Assembly (NCBI GenBank): GCA_045599945.1
Contig: JAZRWY010000096.1
Coordinates: 1-42,467, forward strand
Source of the DNA: UMGS973 sp045599945
GTDB lineage: Bacteria; Bacillota; Clostridia; Peptostreptococcales; Anaerovoracaceae
Direction of reading: 5' to 3'
DNA: 42,467 bases
How positions within the stretch are numbered: position 1 is the stretch's first letter; each line of letters opens with the position of its first letter. The notes beneath the pieces are model-generated. The model had not been told where the DNA came from. It made no database searches and was given only the letters and a program-made list of their open reading frames with translations. The translations under genes and the position numbers were made by a program. Of the stretch, positions 25,648 through 32,342 are shown one piece after another.

Positions 25648-26543
25648 AAAAAATATCTTTTGAAAGGGCACTGCCTATCATCTGTATTATCATCTGCATC
25701 GGCATGGTGATTAGCCTGATGTCCTTAAAGAATGAAATCACGCAGCTGAGGCAGATTGTAGAAAACCAGGAGTCGGCAGCTACAGGAGAATATGATTCAG
25801 AGGAGATTGCATCCATTGTTACAGAGGCGATGGAGGAGAAAAACAGCAATATTGCATCTGCAGATGTGGAATATGGCTCCTTTGACGCAGACCGGCTGAA
25901 GGGAGACATTACGGTAACCGTTACACCAAAGGAATTTGATGCCAATGGAAGTGCCTATCTGATCATTGGCAGTCAAGGAGATAAGATTCCGATGGAGCGG
26001 AAAGGACAGGGCTATGCATGCAGGACAGAAATTGATGTGAATCAGGATATTTCCATGATGACTTTTTCTGTATTGCGCGATGGAAAAATCTGCAACAGCA
26101 TTTTCTATGGTTCGGACTGGGGCGCTCCTTACGATTCCTGGATGGATCTGATCAGTGACTATATGTATTACGGAGACGATACGGAAGTAGAAGCAGAAGC
26201 GGAAGCAATCGTTAAGATCCGGAAGGAGCAGGCAACGGGAAAGACTCCGGTTGTGCATTTCATCAAAAACGGCAAGGAAGTGGAAAAGAAGAAGATGACA
26301 GCAGAAGGCGAGGAAGATGGAGGGGAAATCTATGGCCTTGACCGGAAGAAACTGAATGAGGGAAATTATGATGAGGCCTATGCGGAATATGTCATGAAGA
26401 ACGGGTTGACATACAGGTACTGCATATGGAAGTGGACGGATGAGGAGAACATGGAAGAATACTATCTTGTTATCCTGGATAAGGACGGTCATGAAATCTA
26501 TGATTCCAGAAAAGATTCAGAGGAAGAACAAGGTGGTATATAA
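25644..26543 (+). CDS. Single-pass membrane protein, function unknown
   Basis: 299 residues. One membrane helix at about 9-27, then a short coiled-coil-like segment (LKNEITQLRQIVEN) and a large, acidic, probably extracellular domain with motifs such as GDITVTVTPKEFDANG and FYGSDWGAPYDSW. No family recognised. Middle gene of three; starts by ATGA overlap and ends in a TAATG overlap with the next gene. Confidence 0.72.
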   Translation: MKKISFERALPIICIIICIGMVISLMSLKNEITQLRQIVENQESAATGEYDSEEIASIVTEAMEEKNSNIASADVEYGSFDADRLKGDITVTVTPKEFDANGSAYLIIGSQGDKIPMERKGQGYACRTEIDVNQDISMMTFSVLRDGKICNSIFYGSDWGAPYDSWMDLISDYMYYGDDTEVEAEAEAIVKIRKEQATGKTPVVHFIKNGKEVEKKKMTAEGEEDGGEIYGLDRKKLNEGNYDEAYAEYVMKNGLTYRYCIWKWTDEENMEEYYLVILDKDGHEIYDSRKDSEEEQGGI

Positions 26544-26884
26544 TGATAGCAAAGATTTCATTACTGGTTATGGCCCTTGTAAGCATCGCTTCTCTTGTCC
26601 AGGCATTCCGGATCATCCGGAAAGAAAATAATATCACTGCATATTTTTCACTGGCATTAAGCGCAGTCATTACATCCATTACCGGGGCAGCTTTGTATCT
26701 GTATTTCTTCAAAGGGGAGGACTATAGCATCCTCGTTGCGGAGGTGGGACTCCTGCTGTGTGTGGAGACATATCTGAACAAAAGGAATGAAGGAACGGCA
26801 GAGCGATATGAGAAATGGCTGGCCATTGGCAGCGTTGTCGTGATTGCTGCAGTATGTATTTTTTCCTTCTGGCTGAAAAGATAA
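26543..26884 (+). CDS. Small membrane protein
   Basis: 113 residues with about four hydrophobic segments, starting inside the stop codon of the previous gene (TAATG). No family recognised. The three-gene set likely makes one membrane complex, which is inference from overlap alone. Confidence 0.68.
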   Translation: MIAKISLLVMALVSIASLVQAFRIIRKENNITAYFSLALSAVITSITGAALYLYFFKGEDYSILVAEVGLLLCVETYLNKRNEGTAERYEKWLAIGSVVVIAAVCIFSFWLKR

Positions 26885-26949
26885 GAACTATGTTGCTGAA
26901 GTAAGAAAAACGGGTTGTAATTCCATATGTATGGTGGTACATTATTTAT

Positions 26950-27048
26950 GTTATATGACTGACGGATAAGTGGAAATGACCACATGAAATATAACGAGAA
27001 ACAGAGCCGACCGTCTGGGCAGGAGTCCAGGGGTAAAGGCTCTTTTTT
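26950..27048 (+). ncRNA. ZTP/ZMP (pfl) riboswitch with terminator
   Basis: P1 GTTATAT/ATATAAC encloses TGACTGACGG and a GTGG/CCAC hairpin; the 3' element GCCGACCGTCTGGGCAG matches the conserved pfl 3' element as I remember it. The terminator stem AGAGCC/GGCTCT (27003-27008 with 27038-27043) runs into TTTTTT and includes the 3' element, so ligand binding could control termination. ZTP signals shortage of 10-formyl-tetrahydrofolate; the downstream gene, gcvT, feeds one-carbon units to folate, which fits. Confidence 0.75.
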
Positions 27049-27078
27049 ATGGCAGGTCAGATTCATGGAGGAATGGGA

Positions 27079-28170
27079 ATGAAAAAGAAAACGCCACTTT
27101 ACGAGACACATGTTGACATGGGTGGAAAGATGGTTGAGTTCGGCGGATTTTTAATGCCGGTACAGTATAAGACAGGGGTTATTAAAGAGCATATGGCAGT
27201 TCGTGAGACTGCAGGCATATTTGATGTATCCCACATGGGAGAGATTCATATTTCGGGAAAGGATGCAGTTGCCAATATCCAGATGCTGGTGACAACAGAT
27301 ATCTCTACCATGGAGGATGGAGATGTGAGATATGCCATTATCTGTAATGAAGACGGAGGCGTTGTGGATGATCTTGTCATCTACAGGCTGGCGGCAGATG
27401 ATTATCTGCTGGTTGTCAATGCAGGAAACAGAGAAAAGGATGCAGACTGGATTGATGCCCATCTCTTCGGTGATGTGGAATGCATCGATGAGGGCTATGA
27501 CTGGGGAGAGATTGCCATCCAGGGCCCGAACTCTCTGGATATTATAAAGAGATTATGCGCTTTTGAAGATCTGCCAAAGAGATATTATACATTTACCAAT
27601 CATGTAACCTTAAAGCTTCAGGATAGATATATCAAATGCCTGGTATCCCGTACAGGATATACCGGTGAGCACGGCTATGAAATCTATTGCAGGGCAGGAG
27701 ATACGGTGGATCTTTGGAATGCGCTTTTAGAAGCAGGAGATGATCTTGACCTCATTCCGTGCGGGCTGGGTGCCAGAGATACATTGCGTCTGGAAGCTTC
27801 CATGCCGCTCTACGGCCATGAAATGACAGACAAGATCACGCCAAAGATGGCAGGACTTCCCTGCCGCCTGGACGGCAAGGACTTTATCGGGAGAGATGCT
27901 CTTGTAGCAGCAGGCACACCGGGTAAAAAGAGAATCGGAATGATTGCTGTAGGAAGAGGAATTCCGAGAGAAGAATGTGACATATATACCATGGAAGGGC
28001 AGAAGATCGGGATGGTTTCATCCGGAACCCACTGTCCGTACATTGGGAAGGCGGTAGCCATGGGATATGTTCCAAGAGAACATATTCAGGTTGGAAACCA
28101 TCTCAATGTTGATGTTAGAGGGAGAATGGTTGAAGTCGAAATCGTACAGATGCCATTCGATAGAGATTAA
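27079..28170 (+). CDS. gcvT: Glycine cleavage system T protein (aminomethyltransferase)
   Basis: 363 residues from ATG 27079 (GGAGG seven bases upstream); earlier in-frame ATGs lie within the riboswitch-ribosome-site region. GcvT moves the aminomethyl group from lipoyl-GcvH to tetrahydrofolate. Seen: MVEFGGFLMPVQY, GIFDVSHMGEI, GGVVDDLVIYR, SRTGYTGEHGYEIY, LGARDTLRLEA and a C-terminal SSGTHCPYIGKAVAMGYV. Length is normal. No gcvH or gcvP is in the window, so the rest of the complex must be elsewhere. Confidence 0.94.
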   Translation: MKKKTPLYETHVDMGGKMVEFGGFLMPVQYKTGVIKEHMAVRETAGIFDVSHMGEIHISGKDAVANIQMLVTTDISTMEDGDVRYAIICNEDGGVVDDLVIYRLAADDYLLVVNAGNREKDADWIDAHLFGDVECIDEGYDWGEIAIQGPNSLDIIKRLCAFEDLPKRYYTFTNHVTLKLQDRYIKCLVSRTGYTGEHGYEIYCRAGDTVDLWNALLEAGDDLDLIPCGLGARDTLRLEASMPLYGHEMTDKITPKMAGLPCRLDGKDFIGRDALVAAGTPGKKRIGMIAVGRGIPREECDIYTMEGQKIGMVSSGTHCPYIGKAVAMGYVPREHIQVGNHLNVDVRGRMVEVEIVQMPFDRD

Positions 28171-28171
28171 T

Positions 28172-28201
28172 GAAAGCCCCATCGCAGCAGATGGGGTTTT
28201 C
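28172..28201 (+). terminator. Terminator after gcvT
   Basis: GAAAGCCCCATC pairs with GATGGGGTTTTC (one G-U) over a six-base loop; T-rich end. Confidence 0.88.
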
Positions 28202-28214
28202 ATTTGTCCAACCT

Positions 28215-28224
28215 GTGATATAAT
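28215..28224 (+). promoter_or_regulatory. Extended -10 of the Smr-domain gene
   Basis: GTGATATAAT, 17 bases before the start codon; fourth-copy decamer shared with 1346, 23247 and 30168. Confidence 0.6.
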
Positions 28225-28241
28225 GGGAGCGGAGGTCTGAG

Positions 28242-28643
28242 ATGTTTCGTTTGTTTTGGAAAAAGAAAAAAGCATATGATCAGGAGGGCTATGACCCCGA
28301 TGGATATGACCGGGAAGGCTATGACAGACGGGGGTTTGACCGACTGGGCGTAAGGAAGGAATATGCGCGCCTGGTCTCCTTCAATCTGCTGGATGGAAAG
28401 ACGCTGACTGTCGATTTCCATGGCTGCAGCAAGGGGGAAGTGGAAGAGATTCTGGAGCATCTGCTTACGGAGGTCAAAAGCCCGGTGCAGTTTCTCCGGC
28501 TGGTCCATGGATACAGCCATGGGACGGTGCTGAGAGATTACATCCGGACGGAGCTTGACCATCCGAGGATTGCTTCTGTGCAGAGAACATTTGAAAATGA
28601 TGGCGTCACGATTCTGGAGCTTAAACTGCAGGATCACTTTTGA
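28242..28643 (+). CDS. Smr-domain protein with N-terminal DxxG repeats
   Basis: 133 residues; GGAGG lies six bases before the ATG. Residues 12-36 are five uninterrupted five-residue repeats of the form (Y/F)DxxG. From about 52 comes a small MutS-related (Smr) domain: TVDFHGCSKGEVEEIL, FLRLVHGYSHGTVLRDYI, HPRIASV. The family HGxGxG motif reads HGYSHG. Smr domains bind or nick nucleic acid; the role here is unknown. The repeat is likely flexible and could bind a partner. Confidence 0.8.
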   Translation: MFRLFWKKKKAYDQEGYDPDGYDREGYDRRGFDRLGVRKEYARLVSFNLLDGKTLTVDFHGCSKGEVEEILEHLLTEVKSPVQFLRLVHGYSHGTVLRDYIRTELDHPRIASVQRTFENDGVTILELKLQDHF

Positions 28644-28644
28644 C

Positions 28645-28674
28645 TTGAAGAAGAAACGGTTTCTGTGCTAGAAT
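28645..28674 (+). promoter_or_regulatory. Candidate promoter of the small membrane gene
   Basis: TTGAAG, 18-base spacer, TAGAAT, 36 bases before the start codon at 28711. Confidence 0.45.
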
Positions 28675-28710
28675 GAGTGAGAACAAGTTTTGTCTGAAAG
28701 GAGAAGAACG

Positions 28711-29013
28711 ATGGAAGAAATGGAAAGAATGGACATTCCGCAGGAAGCGGAAGAGCCGGTAGAAGAGTTTAAGGCTAGGATTGTGGATGAACCGAAGTCG
28801 GAAAGCTATGGGGAGTATGGTACATATACGCAGCAGGCTGCGCCTGTATTGGATTCCGGTTCCATTGGCTGGGCGATTCTTGGATTTTTCATTCCGATTG
28901 TAGGTATTATTCTGTTCTTTGTATGGCAGAAAAACAAACCGAAATGCGCAAAGAAGTCCATTATTGGTGCAGCAGTCGGTTTTGCATTCAATCTGCTTGT
29001 CATGTTATTCTAG
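28711..29013 (+). CDS. Small membrane protein
   Basis: 100 residues from ATG 28711 (AAAGGAG seven bases upstream). Acidic N-terminal half, then two hydrophobic helices (GWAILGFFIPIVGIILFFVW and IGAAVGFAFNLLVMLF) separated by a Lys-rich turn (KNKPKCAKKS). This two-helix tail is seen in many Firmicutes zinc-ribbon membrane proteins, but the ribbon is absent here. Function unknown. Confidence 0.75.
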   Translation: MEEMERMDIPQEAEEPVEEFKARIVDEPKSESYGEYGTYTQQAAPVLDSGSIGWAILGFFIPIVGIILFFVWQKNKPKCAKKSIIGAAVGFAFNLLVMLF

Positions 29014-29025
29014 TTTTGACAGTTG

Positions 29026-29056
29026 CCCTTCCGTCTCAAGGCGGAAGGGTATTTTT
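29026..29056 (+). terminator. Terminator hairpin, also the intron insertion site
   Basis: CCCTTCCG pairs with CGGAAGGG over an eight-base loop, then TATTTTT. The group II intron begins two bases later. Confidence 0.85.
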
Positions 29057-29057
29057 A

Positions 29058-29887
29058 GTATGACGGGCATGCCGTCAGTCTGTGGTGAAAGTCCACACAG
29101 GGCGTAGTTGCCGACGAACCTCAGAGCGACTTGCAAGGTTCACATCGCGAGGTGTGGGCGAGAAGAAGCAATAGCGAAATCGTAGCCTGACGAACAGAAA
29201 CCTAATATCAAGGCTTGCATGACGGATAAGTGGGCTAAAAGTCACGAAGTCCAAAAGGCAACCGTAACTCATGCAAGTAAATTAGGCAGGTAGACGATGA
29301 AAGACTGATGACCTATCCCGTGAGATCTCACAGACGGAGAAATCCGCAGTAACAACGAACTGTGAGAAGTCAGCCGAAGCCATAGTAGTGATGAAATCTC
29401 TGTAATGGAGATGGAGCGAAGGGCTGAACAATTCAAAAGTCAAATGGACTTGCGAAAGTAAGTATCCAAACCCGACGAGAGAGCAAGTAGCAAAGACGTA
29501 ACGGAGCAAAACTCTCACAGGAGGTAGGGCAGAAGCGATGGATACGAAACATAACAAAGAAAGGAGACAATCTATGTCACAACTGTTAGAACAGATTCTC
29601 AGTAGAGATAATATGCTCAGAGCCTACAAAAGCGTAAAGGCGAACAAGGGCGCAGCAGGAATCGACGGAATCACAATGGATGAAATCGACGATTATCTCA
29701 GAGAGAACTGGGAAACCATCCGCGACAGAATACGGAACCGCAGATACAAACCTAAACCGGTACGCAGAGTAGAAATACCCAAGCCAAACGGCGGAGTAAG
29801 AAATCTGGGAATTCCGAATGTTGTAGACAGAATCATTGAACAGGCGATTGCACAGGTGCTGACACCAATAGTGGAACCTTGCTTTAG
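29058..29887 (+). mobile_element. Truncated group II intron, probably class C
   Basis: Begins GTATG right after an intrinsic terminator, the known insertion preference of bacterial class IIC introns. About 515 bases of structured, non-coding sequence (GTGGTGAAAGTCCACAC, AGGGCGTAGTTGCCGACG) precede the reverse-transcriptase frame at 29574, as in full introns. The element breaks off at about 29887 inside the reverse transcriptase, so most of that gene and domains V and VI are missing. It cannot splice or move by itself. Class call rests on the terminator context and the protein N-terminus. Confidence 0.82.
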
Positions 29888-29894
29888 GAAATAG
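29574..29894 (+). pseudogene. ltrA: Group II intron reverse transcriptase/maturase, truncated
   Basis: Residues 1-104 of an intron-encoded protein. Seen: MSQLLEQILSRDNMLRAY, NKGAAGIDGITMDE, RRVEIPKPNGGVRNLGIPNVVDRIIEQAIAQ (in pieces), the start of the RT domain (RT0-RT2). Homology stops after VEPCF, where family members continue into a Ser-Glu-Asn-Ser-Tyr-Gly motif, and a TAG follows two codons later. The catalytic YADD block and maturase domain are absent. ATG 29574 has AAGGAG seven bases upstream. Confidence 0.88.
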
Positions 29895-29950
29895 CTTTGA
29901 TGAATAGAAGCATCGGACTCTTAATAAATACGCAAATGGGATATACATTG

Positions 29951-29986
29951 CCTCCTGGATTGAAAGCAGATAATCCGGGAGGTTTT
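29951..29986 (+). terminator. Intrinsic terminator
   Basis: CCTCCTGGATT pairs with AATCCGGGAGG (one T-G) over ten bases, then TTTT. Confidence 0.75.
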
Positions 29987-30042
29987 GTCATATCGGGCAG
30001 TTCGTGCAGAAATAGAGATCAGCTCCAAAGTGTTAATAATAA

Positions 30043-30171
30043 TTGGCAAAAAACACCGAAGAGGAAGAGTATCTGCAGATAAAAGGGAATGGCTTTAAAC
30101 AATGGTACAAGTACTCGCATATCGAAATATCAGAATATTACGAAAACAAACAAATTGTTTTATTATTGTGA
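30043..30171 (+). other. Possible coding remnant of 42 codons
   Basis: Frame with coding-like composition (EEEYLQIKGNGFKQWYKY, then SHIEISEYYENKQIV) ending in the promoter of the HNH gene. Upstream are three stops in a row (TAATAATAA). No ribosome site. May be the 3' end of a gene deleted together with the rest of the intron. Confidence 0.3.
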
Positions 30172-30177
30172 TATAAT
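30168..30177 (+). promoter_or_regulatory. Extended -10 at the start of the accessory island
   Basis: GTGATATAAT, 38 bases before the HNH start at 30215; only strong promoter-like site seen upstream of the island genes. Confidence 0.55.
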
Positions 30178-30214
30178 AATATTTTGGAGAGGACTATTTT
30201 TGTTTAAGGAAAGA

Positions 30215-31330
30215 ATGACAATGAGCATCATGTTACCGGATAGCAGCAAACTGAATATTGCGGGCTTAAGTGGCATATTTGAGAGCAAGAGCAACAGCTA
30301 TAAGCTGTTCTGGTTTTCTGCCATCATGACTAAGGTGAAAGAGGGCAGAAAAGAGTTTTCCTTTGAAGAACTTGTCGATGAAATGATAGCAGATGCATGG
30401 TATATGGTATCGGAATATCATCTGAATCTGGGTCCCAAAGACTATATCGAAGAGGCAGTCAAGTGTGTTAAGGCTGCTACTGGTATGAAGTCATCTGAAA
30501 AGAAGGATAATGTACTGAAATATTTGAGGGACAGTAATGATGAGAATCTTGCATTCTGCAAGAAGACTCTCATTCAGAATGTACCATACAGGCTCCAGTC
30601 GACGATGATGCCGGGATTTCAATCGTGGCAGAGAGGAACCCGTGCCCAGGCGGAAGAGGTCAATGCACGGGAACGCCTGATGTACTATTTCCCGGTTATT
30701 GATGGTTTAAATTCAAGAGTCAGGATCACGGATGAATGGTTTGATTATCTGACTGTCAATCAGGCAATCGTTGATGGATGGATCCAGTTTAACATGATCA
30801 TCTATCTGCAGAGGAGGAATCCTAGTGTACCTGGCATATCGGATAAGCTTAAGGCTCCTGAGGAGCGCAAGCTGACAAAGGTAATTAATTACTGGAAGAC
30901 CATATCTGAGATCAGACCGATTTATGATATATATGGGAATGAATTAATAGGCAGAGATAACATATCCATTGATCACTTTGTTCCATGGTCATATGTTGCC
31001 CATGATGAACTGTGGAATCTGCATCCCACAACGAGGAGCATCAATTCCAGCAAGAGCAACAATCTTCCGGAGTGGGATATGTACATCGACAGATTATGCG
31101 ATATGGAATATGAGTCATATCGGATGATCTGGCAATATGATAAGGTCCATGATGCATTTGACAAATGTGCCAGAGAACACATAAACAGTGATGAAATAAG
31201 GGGAAGGCTGTATGGACAGGGACATACCCGGGAAGAATTCAGCAGGGAACTGAAATCCATCATACAGCCGGTATATGAATCTGCAAGGAACTGCGGATTT
31301 GGAATTTGGTGCATTTCTGTAAGAGAATGA
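30215..31330 (+). CDS. HNH endonuclease domain protein
   Basis: 371 residues from ATG 30215 (AAGGA four bases upstream); ATG 30221 is an equal alternative. The frame extends upstream into promoter sequence, which I exclude. The HNH fold is at about 252-290: Asp253-His254 (SIDHFVPWSY), Asn268 (LWNLHPTTRS), then NSSKSNNLPEW. About 240 N-terminal residues, including GFQSWQRGTRAQAEE, are not recognised and may recognise DNA or a partner. First gene of a cluster with a methyltransferase, helicase and other nucleases, the setting typical of restriction or defence. Confidence 0.82.
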   Translation: MTMSIMLPDSSKLNIAGLSGIFESKSNSYKLFWFSAIMTKVKEGRKEFSFEELVDEMIADAWYMVSEYHLNLGPKDYIEEAVKCVKAATGMKSSEKKDNVLKYLRDSNDENLAFCKKTLIQNVPYRLQSTMMPGFQSWQRGTRAQAEEVNARERLMYYFPVIDGLNSRVRITDEWFDYLTVNQAIVDGWIQFNMIIYLQRRNPSVPGISDKLKAPEERKLTKVINYWKTISEIRPIYDIYGNELIGRDNISIDHFVPWSYVAHDELWNLHPTTRSINSSKSNNLPEWDMYIDRLCDMEYESYRMIWQYDKVHDAFDKCAREHINSDEIRGRLYGQGHTREEFSRELKSIIQPVYESARNCGFGIWCISVRE

Positions 31331-31339
31331 GGAGGAATC

Positions 31340-31642
31340 ATGTCACAGTTAATCAATCTGAAGTGTCAGAACTGCAATGAGATCCTGGAGATTGATCTGG
31401 ACCACATGCAGGCATATTGTCCATACTGCGGAAGCAAACTGCTCATAGACGTAGAGGATCTGGATAAGATTCTTGTGGCAAAGGAAGAAACTAAGCGCAA
31501 GCAGATGGAATATGATCATGAAATAGAGATGCGCAAGATGGATCAGGAAGATGATAAGAGAAATACCCGGGAACTCTGGATTATGCTGATAGGTTTAATC
31601 ATAGTAGCTGGTCTATGTGAACTGTTTGGATGTGATATATAG
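31340..31642 (+). CDS. Zinc-ribbon, tail-anchored small protein
   Basis: 100 residues. N-terminal zinc ribbon CQNCNE...CPYCGSK, a charged coiled-coil-like middle (ETKRKQMEYDHEIEMRKM) and a C-terminal membrane helix (about 78-95, WIMLIGLIIVAGLCELF). So it should sit in the membrane with the ribbon facing the cytoplasm. Nine bases after the HNH stop, with GAGGAA before the ATG; the methyltransferase gene starts one base after its stop. Role unknown; could anchor or sense for the island proteins. Confidence 0.75.
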   Translation: MSQLINLKCQNCNEILEIDLDHMQAYCPYCGSKLLIDVEDLDKILVAKEETKRKQMEYDHEIEMRKMDQEDDKRNTRELWIMLIGLIIVAGLCELFGCDI

Positions 31643-31643
31643 C

Positions 31644-32240
31644 ATGAAGGATAAAACAAAGCAGACAATTTCCTACTATGATACCAATGCGGATGTATTC
31701 TTCACGGATACTGTGAATGCAGACATGAGCTACTGCATGGATCGGTTCCTATCGCATGTTGGCGATGGAAGAAAATACATTCTGGATGCAGGATGCGGCA
31801 GCGGAAGAGATAGTAAGGCATTTAAAGATCAAGGATATATGGTGGATGCATTTGATGCATCCGAAGAGATGTGTAAAAGAGCATCTGAATATGCCGGCAT
31901 GGATGTCAGATGCCTGACGTTTGAAGAATTCAATGAAACGTCTAAATACGATGGCATATGGGCCTGTGCATCTCTGTTGCATGTGGAGAAGAACCGGCTT
32001 TCTGAAGCAGTCATGAATCTGAAGAAGGCGCTGAAAGTTCAGGGCATCATGTATGCGTCCTTTAAGTATGGCAATCAGGAGAGAGGAAAGGACGGCAGAT
32101 TCTTTACGGACATGAATGAAGAGAGCATAAGAAAACTGTTTGAAGATGCAGGCCTTCATGTGCTGGAAGTATTCATGACAGGAGATGTAAGGGACGGAAG
32201 AGAAAGTCAGCAGTGGGTGAATGTTATAGCGGAGAAGTAG
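31644..32240 (+). CDS. Class I SAM-dependent methyltransferase
   Basis: 198 residues from ATG 31644. Motif I LDAGCGSGRDSKAF near residue 46, then VDAFDASEEM, and WACASLLHVEK before a gGimYaSFKYG-like strand. The opening ISYYDTNADVFF is shared with a common group of small methyltransferases near helicase and restriction genes. No DNA-methylase motif (DPPY, NPPY or similar) is seen, so the target is more likely a protein or small molecule. Weak ribosome site; coupled to the zinc-ribbon gene. Confidence 0.86.
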   Translation: MKDKTKQTISYYDTNADVFFTDTVNADMSYCMDRFLSHVGDGRKYILDAGCGSGRDSKAFKDQGYMVDAFDASEEMCKRASEYAGMDVRCLTFEEFNETSKYDGIWACASLLHVEKNRLSEAVMNLKKALKVQGIMYASFKYGNQERGKDGRFFTDMNEESIRKLFEDAGLHVLEVFMTGDVRDGRESQQWVNVIAEK

Positions 32241-32342
32241 CAGGAGGTTAACAGGCTGGCTCTTTTCTGCACGAGAGAGAATCAGGCGATATCCCCTGAA
32301 TATTTGAAAGAACAAAACCGATACACAGGGAGTGTTAAGGAA

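Larger units (their letters stand above)
29888..30214. other. 327-base gap between intron fragment and HNH gene
   Basis: Holds a terminator (29951), a short unexplained reading frame (30043-30171) and an extended -10 (30168). I see nothing else; the missing 3' end of the intron is not here. Confidence 0.6.

Noticed and set aside
26950..27048. Glycine riboswitch in front of gcvT
   Set aside because: No tandem glycine aptamer signature; the conserved elements fit the ZTP class better.
29897..30082. 61-codon frame after the intron fragment
   Set aside because: Contains the terminator hairpin at 29951 and has no ribosome site.
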